The translations under genes and the position numbers were made by a program. Below the pieces are notes generated by a model. That model did no database searches. It worked only from the letters and a program-made list of their open reading frames with translations, and had not been told where the DNA came from. A stretch of 64,000 nucleotides of DNA from positions 5,128,356-5,192,355 of the forward strand of contig JAJEKV010000031.1 of the NCBI GenBank assembly GCA_021234155.1, written 5' to 3'. This DNA comes from Isoetes taiwanensis (Eukaryota; Streptophyta; Lycopodiopsida; Isoetales; Isoetaceae). Shown in pieces: positions 34,456 through 46,122 of this stretch (within the stretch, counting starts at the first letter, position 1; each line of letters begins with the position of its first letter).

Positions 34456-34491
34456 ACTCGTTACATTGAAAAGTCCTTGAAAAGTCCTTTC

Positions 34492-34625
34492 GAGATTGTT
34501 TTTTGACAATTTAATGTCATATAGAGTGTCATATTTTATATCTATTTTTGTCACTTTTGAGGTTGTTTTTCGACAATTTAATGTCATATAGAGTGTCATA
34601 TTTTATATCTATTTTTGTCACTTTT
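34492..34625. repeat. 67-bp tandem duplication
   Basis: GAG(A/G)TTGTTTTT(T/C)GACAATTTAA... to TTTTGTCACTTTT occurs at 34492-34558 and 34559-34625. Further degenerate relatives (TTGTCACTTTT, TGGCAATTCTTT) continue to about 34800. Confidence 0.9.
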
Positions 34626-35718
34626 TTTTGGCAATTCTTTAGCACCTGCTGTGTCAATTTTAGATGAGTTTTTGTCACTTTTCTGGCAATTCTTTGGCAC
34701 CTATTCTATCACCTATTTTAACATATTTTAGGCCATGTTTGTCACTTTTTTTGGCAATGTTTTGATATATATTTGGTCATATTCTAAATTATTTTTGGCA
34801 TATTTTTGTCATCTATAAACATATTTGGATAATATTTGCTCACTTTTTAGAGCGATTCTTAGTCACATTTTGGACATATCTTAAATCATCATTTTGGACA
34901 TATTTTAAATCATCGTTTTAACACATTATTGTCATCTGTTTGGCACATGTGTTGTTTTCTTTTTTGACATTTTTTTAGCAATTTTAATTCATAGTGATTA
35001 GTTCACAATGTCTGAGAAGAATACTGGACATGAATTTTTCATGAAACATAGAAGCATAGTTCATAATGTCTCAAAAGAACAATACACATTGAAAAGTCCT
35101 TTCGAGGCCTAGATTGGTTATATTGAAAACTCCTTTCATGGCATTACCATCTTGCATCAAACACTGGTTTCTTTGCATCGGTCCAATTTTAAACTTTATT
35201 GCTGGCCAAGACTCAAAGTAATGGTAGTTTGATTTTAAAAAAAAAAACCTATCTTCGTACCATGAATCTTCAGGCTTATTGTTATCATTCAGTGTATCAC
35301 TCTCGCCAGCTTCTCATCAATTGCTAGTCATATGTTGATAACGCTTTGTACTTTTATCAATGTTTTTAAAGATGGGACACATGTGGCAATTTATTATATC
35401 AAGTGCAATTAGCAACCATGACTTCATTATCATCATAATAGAGTAGATAGTGTGAGTTCATTTCATCCTAATATAATAGATAGATCGAGTTCATTCTATA
35501 AGGAATAGATAGTTTCAGTTCATTTCATTCTTAGATAACCAAAAGATCATGGAACCCATTGTACACAATGGGCTAGTACAACCGTTAGTACTAGGATTAA
35601 AAAACCCCTACCTCGAAAGGTTTTTCTCGGGCTAGTACAACCATTGCTACAAGGACCTTTCCTGGGCTGCTCAAAAGGTTTTCCAGAAAAAAAAAACTTT
35701 GGCAATAGTAAGGATATT
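34626..35718. other. T-rich, gene-free stretch
   Basis: Decaying repeat sequence to about 35000, then a copy of the AT-rich block also seen at 16405-16513 (35430-35530), and fragments (CTACAAGGACCTTTCC) also present near 16380. No coding frame supported. Confidence 0.5.
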
Positions 35719-35879
35719 TGTAACGAACCTAGTGGCCTTGTGGGCATGACGTTCGTAACTTACCTGAAAGTGGCTTACTTTGTTTTAGTATAAGATGGTG
35801 TAGATCATCTAACGACCTTGTTGATATACGTCCATGGGTTATGCTAGTCGCGGCATATAAAACTATAGAAATACATTAG
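35719..35879 (+). repeat. Dispersed repeat R2, probable LTR start, copy 1
   Basis: TGTAACGAACCTAGTGGCCT... matches 45809-45969 over 161 bp with scattered substitutions. At the second copy a purine tract precedes the TG, so R2 is probably the first part of an LTR. The copia element is inserted 63 bp beyond it. Confidence 0.65.
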
Positions 35880-35946
35880 CTAAGGTTATTTAAATCCTTA
35901 ATATATTAAACTCAAAAGTGAGCACCATAAAAATAGGGGCAAAAGA

Positions 35947-36588
35947 TGTTGGTAGTGTCATGTTATTTCTCTATAGTAGAGAACTTGGGATACAGTGTTA
36001 ACATTCAAGGCATACAGTTCAGAATAATCTATTGAAGCAGTAAACATGAAGGTCACAGCATTAACATCTAGGTATGTAGAGCACTGGAGTGATTTGTAAC
36101 TAAGACCTAGGTATGCACAACGTTTGAAGTATGGGTAAAGGTTAATTGTTACCCTTAATTATAAGACTATTATTAAGAGATGGAAATTCAATAGTTGAAG
36201 GCCGAAACGTCTGTGGGATATATACAAGCTCGAGAAATATGGGATATTTCTGGAGATAAGATGGACTTATATAGAAGGCCGATTGCGAAGCCTTACCGAT
36301 CGGATTCTACAAGGAAAGCAGTGATAAAGAGGCAGAGAGATCAGTAGTGGGGATTGTACAAAGATTGGAGTGCCGGATTGAGATGGATCCATGAGACATT
36401 GGATGCCCGAGTTCGCCAAGTATTTTAATGCTACAGTGAATCGTTTGATACCAAATGAATAGTGATCTCTATGATTTTGCATAATGGTTAAAAATACAAT
36501 ATAAACTTGTGGTTGCAAAAGTTGTGAACTTGCTTAAGATTATTTGTGCAATAGTATTGGCAAATATATTCTATTCACTTCACTAACA
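35947..36588 (+). repeat. copia 5' LTR (642 bp)
   Basis: Starts TG and ends CA. It contains a 5-bp segment (GCAAT region near 36548) absent from the 3' LTR. It should hold promoter and polyadenylation signals of the element; a TATA-like TATATACAAG occurs at about 36219. Confidence 0.95.
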
Positions 36589-36589
36589 G

Positions 36590-36602
36590 TGGTATCAGAG
36601 CC
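36590..36602 (+). promoter_or_regulatory. Primer binding site, initiator tRNA-Met
   Basis: TGGTATCAGAGCC, one base after the LTR, is complementary to the 3' end of plant initiator methionine tRNA, the usual primer of plant copia elements. Confidence 0.93.
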
Positions 36603-36983
36603 ATGTCAAGCAGGTTTGGAGCAAGGTTGTTGAACTCTATTGCAGTGTATGAAGGGGGACCTGGCTTTCAGATTTGGAAGGAACAAATCAAAAATGTTCT
36701 AGAGAATGAAGGGCTCTGGGAATTAGTTCAGGGAACTAGTTCAAGTGGGGATGCAGTCTCTGTGGCTGCAAGAAGAAGTTCTACCTCTGGAAAATCTGGT
36801 GAAACTTCTGGAGAGTCTGGTGAAGTAGAATCAAGCAAAAGTGGTAAGGATGAAGTTGTTAAGCTTAGAGAAGCTTATGGTATTCTAACCAGTAAAGTTG
36901 GGGCTTCGATTTTACTGAAGATAAGGGGAAAGTCTCCTGATGACATTTGGAAGTTCTTAGGAAAAAACATCATCTCAAATTGA
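36603..36983 (+). pseudogene. copia gag, 5' part, ends at a frameshift
   Basis: ATG immediately after the primer binding site. It encodes the N-terminal part of Gag (FGARLLNSIAVYEG..FQIWKEQIKNVLENEGLWELV). This resembles the copia Gag domain that begins with F.G..F..WK..M...L....LW, the capsid-forming protein. The frame terminates after WKFLGKNIISN. The following Gag sequence lies one frame over, and the shift maps to the A6 run at 36962-36967. A Ser/Gly-rich insertion sits at residues about 50-80. Confidence 0.85.
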
Positions 36984-37005
36984 TGTTCTTGACAAGGCAC
37001 TCAGG

Positions 37006-39054
37006 TTGCTAAGGGTAAAAGAAGGTGATGATTTGCAAAAGTTTTTCTCTAAATTTGATAATATTGTTGCAGATTTAGAGGGAGCTGGGGTACTGCTTAC
37101 TGAGCAGCAAAAGTTATTACATGTGGCAAGAGCTGTTGAGGGCAATAAGCAGTTGTCCACCTTGATTAGGAATGTGGCTAAAACCAGAGAAGCTGCTGAA
37201 GAAATGATACGTACAGAGTTTGAGCAGAATAAGGTAATGTATGAAGATGATGTTGAAGATAATGTTGAGGTACTGTATGCAGGGAAAGGGAAGGGCAAGT
37301 TCACAGGCAAAAGTGTGAAAGATAAAAGTGATATTGGTCCCTGTTTTCATTGTAAGGCTAAAGGTCATTTAAAGGCAAGCTTCCCTAAGTTAAAGGAGGT
37401 TGAATGCTTTAATTGTGGAGGCAAAGGACATTTTGCAAGTAAGTGTTCCAGCAGATGGAGAAATGTCACTAGAGGACGTGGGAGGAAGCTTGATGGCCAA
37501 AAATCAGCTGTAAATTTGGTTCAGGATATTGAAGAAGAGGACTCTAGTGAAGATGATGAAGATGTGGAGGTAAGCAATCAAAACATTTTAGTTATTTCAA
37601 AGGAAAGTTCTAACAACATTGATGAAATGTTAATATTAGATAGTGGAGCAGAAAAATCCGTGACCAGCTCAACTAAATTGTTCAAGGAGGGGAAAGAAGG
37701 AAGAATTAAGCATATCAAGCTGGGAAATGGGAAGTTACAAGATGTTCAATGTACAGGGATGTTAGAACTTTTTGATCTTCAAGGGAAAGTAGTGAACTTG
37801 AAGGATGTTTTATGTGTACCTTCACTTGTGAAGAATTTAATTTCTGTTGCACAGTTAGTAGACATGGATTACACTGTTGTCTTTGACAAATATCAATGTA
37901 AAGTGTTCTATGATAATGAAATTAAGTTTCTTGCAAAAAGATTTGGAAACTTGTTTGCATTGGATGGCAGTTGTGTACCTTCTGTTAACTCTGTTGAGAT
38001 TGCTGACCTAGACATTTGGCATCAGAGGCTATGTCATGCTAATCATAGCATTATAGATGCTTTGGTCAAGGGAAAATTAATTAAGGCAAAAGATAGAATC
38101 AAAACACCAAAAGTTTGTTTGGGATGCATGTTAGAAAAACATGCAAGACTGCCTTTTAAAAGGGCCAAAAGGAAAACCAAAGAAGTGTTGGAAATAGTGC
38201 ACTCTGACCTTTGTGGTCCACTTAATGTTCGAGGATTGTCAGGGAAAAGGTATTTTATTACCTTTATTGATGACTTTAGTAGAAAGACCGTGTGCATGTG
38301 TCTTAGAACTAAAGATCAAGCCTTTGAGGCTTATAAATTATTTGCTGCAGAAGTAGAGTTGGAGACAGGAAAAAAGATCAAATGTATTCGTTCAGACCGT
38401 GGTGGAGAATTCATGTCAACTGAGTTTATCAGGTTTTGTAAAGTCAGGGGAGTTAAAAGGCAATTTACATGTAGTTACTCACCTCAAACTAATGGAATTG
38501 CTGAAAGAAAAAATAGAACAATCTTGAATGCAGTTAGAGCCATGATAAAGCATACAGGGCTACCTAATTACTTATGGGAAGAGGCTGTTTTGACTGCAGT
38601 AGAAGTTCAGAATTTGTTGCCAAACAAAAGTCTTAATGGAATGACACCAAATGAAATGTGGTCAGGAGTTAAACCAAAGTATGAGCACCTAAGAGCTTTT
38701 GGTTGTCTAAGCTTTGTTCATGTGCCAAAACAGAAAAGACTCAAGTTGGATGATCGAGCTAGAATAGCTTTTCTAGTGGGGTATGATAAAGAGTCAAAAG
38801 CTTATAGATTATTTGATCCACAAAGTAAGAGAATTTTAATCAGCAGAGATGTCATATTTGACGAGTCTCAATGCTATAAAAATATTGAATTCTCGTCTAT
38901 TAATGTTAAAGATAAGCAGACTCAGAACTTGCCACAGCTCCAAGATGCTAATATTATGGATGATGATGAAAAAGATATTACTAAGGTTGATACTCAGCAA
39001 GGTAGGTCTGAAAGTGATGTAAATATCCCTGCAGATATTATTGACAAAAGATAA
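37006..39054 (+). pseudogene. copia gag-protease-integrase frame
   Basis: 682 codons open. It contains the rest of Gag and two CCHC-type zinc knuckles. The first begins at residue 113 and has Ser in place of the last Cys; the second, at residue 134, is intact (CFNCGGKGHFASKC). Next comes the protease with LDSGAE (DSG at 212-214), then the GAG-pre-integrase zinc region (H..H..C..C, residues about 338-378) and the integrase core. The integrase has D401, D464 and E500, giving the expected D,D35E spacing. The frame ends in TAA at 39052-39054, inside the integrase-RT linker, and continues open in the same frame afterwards. The stop is therefore a point lesion. Confidence 0.92.
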
Positions 39055-40764
39055 AAACCTAGTAGGAGGACAGCAACACAAATTCTGCAACAAGAGGCTA
39101 ATGTAGATTCTGGGGTCTTTGGAAGAGATAGCACAGGGAGAAGCAGAAGGTTGCAGAATGAAATAGCTGATTTAAATCTGGTTGAGATTCTTGCCTTATT
39201 GGATACTGAAGTACCCAAGTCATTTAAGGAGGCTATAAATACAGTTGATGGAGAAAAATGGAAAGTTGCCATGAATGATGAACTAGATGCCTTCAAAAGA
39301 ACAGGGACATATGAACTTGTAGATTTGCCCAAAAATAGACATGCAGTGGGATGTAAGTGGATATTTAAACTAAAGTAAGGTGCTCAACCCAATTCAGTGA
39401 AGTATAAAGCTCGATTAGTAGCCCAAGGTTATACTCAAAGGAAGGGAATTGACTATGAGGAAACTTTTTCTTCCATAGTCAAAATGACAAGTATCAGAAT
39501 GCTATTGGCTATAGCCAATGCAAAAAACTTTGAGATACATCACATGGATGTGTCTACTGCATTTTTAAATGCAGAGTTAGAAGAAGAAATATTTATGATG
39601 CAACCCCCTGGTTTTGAGCAAGGGAAAGCCAAAGTGTGGAAGCTTAAGAAAGCTGTCTATGGTCTCAAGCAATCACCAAGACAATGGTACATGTGCATGG
39701 ATACATATTTGAGAGAACAAGGTTTTTTAAAATTGAAAGATGATGGTAATATTTATCTATTCAGAGATGGAAATGAAGTTTGCTATATTGCATTGTATGT
39801 GGATGACAATGTCATGGTTAGTAGCAGTCTTGATGTACTACAAAAGTGTAAAGACATTCTCAAAAGTAGGTTTAAGATGGCTGATTTGGGAGAACTCAAG
39901 AAGTTCTTGGGTATTGAAGTTTTTAGAGATCGAAGTAAACAAATCCTAACTTTAACTCAGGGTCAGAATATTGCAGGAATGCTCAAAAGGTTCAACATGG
40001 AAGATTCTAAGGTGGTTCAAACTCCCATGGTTCCTGGTAATAAACTCACTTCTAATGTTGGTGAACAATCTGATGAAGAGAAGTTAGAATTGGAGAAAAT
40101 CCCATATCAAGAATTAGTTGGATGTTTGTTATATTTATCCAACTGCACAAGACCTGACATTTCATTTGCAGTAAATATTTTGAGCAGATATTGTCATAAT
40201 TTTGGAAGGACACATTGGCAGGCTGCTAAGAGGGTCCTCAGATATTTGAAAGGTACTTTGGACTTTGGCATTCAATTCAATTCTAACAACATGGAGCTCT
40301 TGTCATACTGTGATTCAGACTGGGGTGGAGACCCTGATGAGAGAAAGTCAACCTCAGGAATTATTTGCATGCTAGGGGGAGGACCTGTCTCTTGGAAATG
40401 TAGAAAGCAAAAAGCTATAGCACTTTCTTCTGCAGAAGCAGAATATGCAGCCACAACTCTTGCTGCAAAGGAAATGGTATGGAGTGAAAGATTGTTGAAG
40501 GAAATAGGGATAGAACAAAGAAAACCTTTGCAGTTGTTCTCTGATAGCTCCAGCTGCATAGCAATGACTAAGAATCCCATTCAACACGAAAGAACCAAGC
40601 ATATTGAGCTAGAGATGCACTTCATAAGAGATCTGGTAAGTAGGAAAATTATTGAAGTATGTTATATACAAACAGAGTTGCAACTTGCAGATATTCTGAC
40701 TAAGGCATTGACTGAGATAAAATTCAAGAAGCTGAGACAAATGATCAGTTGCAGAGAAAAATAA
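39055..40764 (+). pseudogene. copia reverse transcriptase and RNase H, one internal stop
   Basis: Same frame as the upstream integrase. It is interrupted by a second TAA at 39376-39378, just before the KARLVAQGYTQ block. From 39397 an uninterrupted 455-codon stretch holds the reverse transcriptase (DVSTAFLNAELEEEI, AVYGLKQSPRQWY, catalytic YVDD at residues 134-137 of this stretch). It also holds RNase H (YCDSDWGGD, ALSSAEAEYAA, DSSSCIAM, ERTKHIELEMHFIRD, QLADILTKAL). All catalytic motifs are intact. The final stop is 9 bp before the polypurine tract. Confidence 0.93.
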
Positions 40765-40767
40765 CAT

Positions 40768-40777
40768 GAAGGGAAAG
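40768..40777 (+). promoter_or_regulatory. copia polypurine tract
   Basis: GAAGGGAAAG lies directly before the TG of the 3' LTR. It is the primer for plus-strand DNA synthesis. Confidence 0.9.
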
Positions 40778-41414
40778 TGTTGGTAGTGTCATGTTATTTC
40801 TCTATAGTACAGAACTTGGGATACAGTGTTAACATTCAAGGCATACAGTTCAGAATAATCTATTGAAGCAGTAAACATGAAGGTCACAGCATTAACATCT
40901 AGGTATGTAGAGCACTGGAGTGATTTGTAACTAAGACCTAGGTATACACAACGTTTGAAGTATGGGTAAAGGTTAATTGTTACCCTTAATTATAAGACTA
41001 TTATTAAGAGATGGAAATTCAATAGTTGAAGGCCGAAACGTCTGTGGGATATATACAAGCTCGAGAAATATGGGATATTTCTGGAGATAAGATGGACTTA
41101 TATAGAAGGCCGGTTGCGAAGCCTTACCGATCGGATTCTACAAGGAAAGCAGTGATAAAGAGGCAGAGAGATCAGTAGTGGGGATTGTACAAAGATTGGA
41201 GTGCCAGATTGAGATGGATCCATGAGACATTGGATGCCCGAGTTCGCCAAGTATTTTAATGCTACAGTGAATCGTTTGATACCAAATGAATAGTGATCTC
41301 TATGATTTTGCATAATGGTTAAAAATACAATATAAACTTGTGGTTGCAAAAGTTGTGAACTTGCTTAAGATTATTTGTAGTATTGGCAAATATATTCTAT
41401 TCACTTCACTAACA
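40778..41414 (+). repeat. copia 3' LTR (637 bp)
   Basis: Aligns with the 5' LTR end to end, with about four substitutions and one 5-bp deletion. Confidence 0.95.
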
Positions 41415-41556
41415 AAAGAATAGTGACCTGTGCCATGAATATCAGAGAACTGAATCTGTCTTATTAAGGGATGCCATGCTAAATCGAGCACCAGCATGTC
41501 GAATGGGCATCTGGCGGGATGTTCTGGCAGCAGGATCAATTGCCAAGGGGACAGTT

Positions 41557-41800
41557 GAAGAATCCGGCCCCCCTCTACTGTAGTATCCGGCCTGAGCAGT
41601 TACAGTAGTATCCGGCCCCCTCCATTGAACTAATCCGGCCCCCCTCCTCTACTGCATCGCCCAGATAAGACAAACTACACAAGATTTTTGGTATTTTTTT
41701 TCCTGTACTAAATCGGCAGCAGAGGGGGCCGGATTCGTTCAATGGGTGCTTCAATCGCTGCACAGGCCGGATTCTACAATACAGGGGGGCCGGATTCTTC
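41557..41800. repeat. Fold-back element built of ATCCGGCCCCC motifs
   Basis: The outer arms 41557-41594 and 41763-41800 are inverted copies (GAAGAATCCGGCCCCCCT... against ...GGGGGGCCGGATTCTTC). An inner pair (about 41611-41645 and 41723-41748, CCATTGAAC.AATCCGGCCCCC) nests inside. The loop is about 75 bp. GC-rich arms in an AT-rich region suggest a small inverted-repeat transposon. Confidence 0.7.
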
Positions 41801-42167
41801 AAACTAGCCGAGGAGAGAAGAGAAGAAAGTAGGAGAAACCGGAACAAGCTTGCAGATGGGAAGGTGATGAGGATAGAAGCAGGGAGGCAGACCCAGTCGA
41901 TAGGAAGCAGAATCAATTTGAGAAACTGAGGTAGGAATTTACGCGTGTTTGGGGTTTTGTTGTATTACTGGGAATGTGATTGCTTAAGACTGGTTACCCT
42001 GAAGCATAGGGAAGTAGACACCATTGTCTTTGAGCCAACTGCTAGTCCGGCATCTGCGATCTGTCATGGTAATCGATTGGTGATTCCCAAATCCGGAAGA
42101 TTGTGGTGGAATTCGGCCATCAATCCCTGTGAACAAAAGCTTGTTTCAGTATTTATGAAAAAAAATT

Positions 42168-42961
42168 CCTTCTGTCAGTCGACCTCCTTTGCCTGGGTAA
42201 AATCTGTAGCTCCGCTTTTTCAATCGGTTGTGATTCCAGGGGTTGCCTTTGGGATGGAAATCCATATCAGTGCTAAGATTCTGCCTTGGGCGGATCGGAA
42301 GAGCAAGTCGGCAAGGGAAAAGGCTATTGCTATTGGCCGCCATGCCTTCTGTTGCGTATTATGTTCTTGAGGGGGATACCCGGGGCCAGTATCCCTAGAC
42401 CTTTGAAAGTTATAGAGAAATTATTATCTAAGCCTTAGAAGATTATTTGGCCTCCTTGTAAATTGGGCTGTATTATACCTTGCTAGCCGTATATTTGTTA
42501 GGACCAAGTTTTCCGATAGCCGTAAGCGTCTTAGGTATAGAACTGTGCTTGATGTCCTGAACCATATGAGCCAACCTTAAAATATGTTTGTTCTTGGGAC
42601 CATTGGTCGTATGATCACTGTCTTAGATTTATGTATATTATTGCGGTCTACTTTAAACTATTGGGCTGGTTAACCGTCTTTTACCATTCCACTCTTGTGA
42701 GTATAATGGTAGTACTAATACTAGATGTGTATAGATCCTGCTTAGATGGTTGCCCAAACTATAGTGCTTTGCCTTTGATATGGTATAATGGCCATAGCTC
42801 TAAGGGATTTTTGATAAGCCTACGAACCATAAGTGATAAATGTTATATGTTGGAAACATAGAGTAACCTTGTCCTAGAGTTAGGTTCGAATATGTGGGAT
42901 CGTATTCTTGCATAACTCCAGTCTTTAGAGATGTCTTTCTACATGTCCCTGTTAGGGATAA
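42168..42961 (+). repeat. Dispersed repeat R1, copy 2
   Basis: Collinear with 14465-15257. Homology stops at 42961, where the two copies continue into different DNA. It lies between the R2 LTR start (35719) and the primer binding site at 44566, so it could be LTR-internal. Confidence 0.75.
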
Positions 42962-44563
42962 CTTGAAGTCATACTTGAAGTCATATTTCCTGCATAGAGA
43001 TAGTGGGATGAACCATGATTGAGATATGTTGATATATTCTAACTATTGAGCCTGGCTTTAGGTTACAGTTAGGTGGCCAGCCAAACCATTGTGTTAGGTC
43101 TTGGATTGGTAGGATGGCTCATTATGTATCTCCCTGCCATTGCTGATAATCTATCTGCCTTGATCCGTATATTGCCCATGGTCATGTGTTTCCATGTGCA
43201 TTACAGTGAGCCTGGATGGCTAGTATTTGAGTTGCGTATTGTGAACCTCTTAAATAGTATGATTATAAGATGGGACCATAACTTCATAAACTAGTATGTG
43301 GCCTATTTCTTGGGACCTTTAAAGAATAAAGGAGAGCTTGATAACCATGCCATAGAAGGGTATTTCGTCAGTACATTGTTAGAGAAGTGTGTGGGATCTA
43401 TGATGCTAAAATGTATAGAGCATGACGGTTGTGTAGCATGTTGTTATGGATATGGCATGGCCTAGCTGGGAGAGATTATGGTGATATTCCATTTTGTGGA
43501 ATGAGACCTCATGATGGGGTAGGGTGAATGTGAATTGTCACTAGGACATTAGTTTAATTATGGTATTATATAGAAGCTATGTTAAGGATGGTTTCCATGT
43601 TCTTGCTTTGAGATTTGGCAATGAGAAGATGGCACTTGGTTATGGAATATCTTGGTAGGAACCCTATTGCATTGCGTTGCTCTGTGGTTGTTCTTGAAAG
43701 TAAGATGCATAAGGATTGTATGATATCTTGTATTGGACCAGTTTGCAAGGTTATTGGTCATATTCTATCTTGTAAAGTTCCTGATGGATGATGTCATCTT
43801 GCATTGCAAACTGACCATCTTCAGAGGGGTGGAATGGCCGTGAGACTCCGCATCTGTGCCAAATGGCTAGACGGATGGCATGTTGCATTTATGCCCCCCT
43901 TTGGAGGGGTGGGGTGGCCGTGTAAACTCCGCATCTGGGCCAGATGGCCAGTCGGATGAGTTAAGGGCAGAGCCCTGTGAAAAGCCTGTACGTATGGAGA
44001 GAGTGGTCTCCGTGTGGTCGTAACCCAAGGATTATGCTTGGCATATGCACATACATACAGAAAGAATGATGAGAATGTAAACGTGCTTGTAGTATGAGTT
44101 CTAACTAATGTAGAGGCATACTGGAGCAGGTAAATCTATTGTCTTCTTATCTTGAATGTTATATTCTAGATTGCTTTGTGGTTGATGTTGTGAATGCTTC
44201 CGAAATGTTTCCTCTCCACTTAGTCTTTGTGGACTAACCCCCTTGCATTGTTTGTGTATGTTTAAGAGGGTACGTCCTGAGCTGGAAATGCGGTATTGAT
44301 CAGATGGATAGTGCATGGATGAGTTTGCTATGGAGGGAAGTTTCCTGAGGCCCTGAGAAAGTTGGAGTAGGAGACATAGAAGCGGCCTATGGGGCTAGTC
44401 GAAGTTATTGGAGTACCAATAATTTGACGAGCTTTCTCTCGCATGAAAATCTATGATTTAGTGAGACTATATTTTATTGGCGAGTATATAAGTCCCATGA
44501 CTGTTAACTTAGATGTTAACGTGTCAGTGCAATGGCCTAGGCCAAGAGGCTAGGTCAATTTCA
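42962..44563. other. Probable LTR interior, no gene
   Basis: No coding frame supported. The stretch ends ..GGTCAATTTCA directly before a primer binding site, so it is plausibly the 3' part of a 5' LTR. Confidence 0.4.
43821..43958. repeat. Two diverged copies of a 57-bp GC-rich unit
   Basis: (A/G)GAGGGGTGG..TGGCCGTG...ACTCCGCATCTG and ATGGC.AG.CGGATG are shared between 43821-43877 and 43901-43958. Confidence 0.75.
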
Positions 44564-45969
44564 GTTGGTATCAGAGTGGAAAGTTCTGTCGCCTTCAGGC
44601 CATGGAAATTAATGGCTAAGAACTTAACAGATTCTACTATAAAGTAGAATGTTCTGGTTATTGGCAAATGCGCCAGCCTAGATGAGTCAAGTGGAATGAG
44701 AAAGGAGCATAGGTCTAATGGAGTGATAGTATCTTAGTTTTGATTGTTATTCTGTGTTAAATAAGGTAGAAAAGCTAACGGAATGCAGCTCATCAAGGAG
44801 CTAAGCTTGGTTGAAAGTTACATAAAACATGATGAAATGTTGAGAAGGATGCTTTCATGCGAGGCATGAACAACGGGCCATGATAATTATGAAGCTATGA
44901 TATTTTACATTTGCTATCATTTACTATGATTGGTAGATTGTTTAGTGTTGGATCACGTTAACGCATTACTTTAAAGTAGACCATGTGTAAGGAGTTGTAG
45001 TGCTTCAACAAAGTCAGTGCTAGGGTTGTGAGGGCCCATGAACTGTGCTTAAAGAGATAAATTCAAGGGTTTAGGAAGTGATTAGCTATGTTAAGTAGGT
45101 TTTTTCTTTTTGTGAAAAGTCCGCTAGAGTATGTTCGTAATCTTTTAGGTTCTCTTGAAATTAACTTGTGCAGGTTGTATAGCCATAAGATACACAGGTT
45201 AGGGGATGTGATGATGTAAAGTTTATTTGTCACTCTTGGATTTGGCCACCCAAGATGTGGCATATGAATACATATCTAGTCCAAGCTGAGTATCTCTCTT
45301 GCCATGGTGGGCTTAGTATTTCATAGTGCGCTATTTTATCCTTAGTAGGAAAAAGTAGATTAACCCTATGATGCAGATGTTTGTTACGTTAGCTTGGACA
45401 TCTATAGTAAATAATTTATATTTGATGCTTCGAATTTCATTATAGATAGTGAAGTTTAAGTTTAGTTCCAAATTTGATATATGCTAGTGACAAGGTTAAT
45501 GCACTTAGTTGATGATGAATTTGCTGTAAAATGTGGAGGGGGTATTGGGAGTACCCATGTCCTATTGCTATTGTCTGAGGAGATTGCATTAGGACATAGC
45601 AGTGGCTCAGAATTGCAAAAAGCCAAATATGAATAAGAGATGTAAAACCCTAGAGTTGGCTAAAGCTTAGTCTTTTACATTTAAAGTGGTAGGTATGTTA
45701 GACCGAATGAAGTGTTAAACCGCATTGAAGCAGTGCCTTATGGAGAAGAGTTACGCTGCATATTAAGGTTGGAGAAGCATGTGTACCTCAAGTAATTCAA
45801 GGGGAGAATGCAACGAACCTAGTGGCCTTGTGGGCATGACGTATGTAAGTTACCTGAAAGTGGCTTACTTTGTTTCAGTATAAGATGGTGTAGATCATCT
45901 AACGACCTTGTTGATATGCGTCCAGGGGTTATTCTAGTGGTGGCATTTAAAATTATAGAAATGCACTAG
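44564..45969 (+). mobile_element. Non-autonomous LTR element interior plus start of its 3' LTR
   Basis: TGGTATCAGAG (44566-44576), complementary to initiator tRNA-Met, follows a CA. A purine tract CAAGGGGAGAA (45798-45808) precedes TGCAACGAACCTAGTGGCC, which matches the R2 copy at 35719. The 1.2 kb between has no gag or pol. This is the organisation of a LARD/TRIM-like element, or of one with a deleted interior. The 5' LTR would start at 35719 and be split by the copia element. The 3' LTR is visible for only 161 bp before sequence similarity is lost. Confidence 0.5.
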
Positions 45970-46122
45970 TAATGGTGCTAGCGTTGTTTTGCATAATTTG
46001 GGCAACTGTTGGTTTTAACATTATAGTATACATCTTAGATATAATGGACATGGCTTGTTATATTGTATAGCTTGTGATTTACGATTTGTATGATGTTATT
46101 TTCTTTGCATTTGTATGTCATC
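45970..46122. other. AT-rich spacer
   Basis: Short non-coding stretch between the truncated LTR and the small minus-strand ORF; nothing recognised. Confidence 0.4.

Larger units (their letters stand above)
35942..41419 (+). mobile_element. Complete Ty1/copia LTR retrotransposon with target duplication
   Basis: The element is 35947-41414, bounded by TGTTGG...ACTAACA LTRs and flanked by the 5-bp duplication AAAGA (35942-35946 and 41415-41419). The order inside is primer binding site, gag, protease, integrase, reverse transcriptase, RNase H, polypurine tract, as in Pseudoviridae. The LTRs differ by about four substitutions and one 5-bp indel, so the insertion is young. Even so, gag-pol carries one frameshift and two stops. 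Confidence 0.95.

Noticed and set aside
41945-42370. 141-codon frame partly shared with 14476-14670
   Set aside because: Between the copies, changed amino acids are as frequent as silent changes by eye, so the open frame looks fortuitous within repeat R1.
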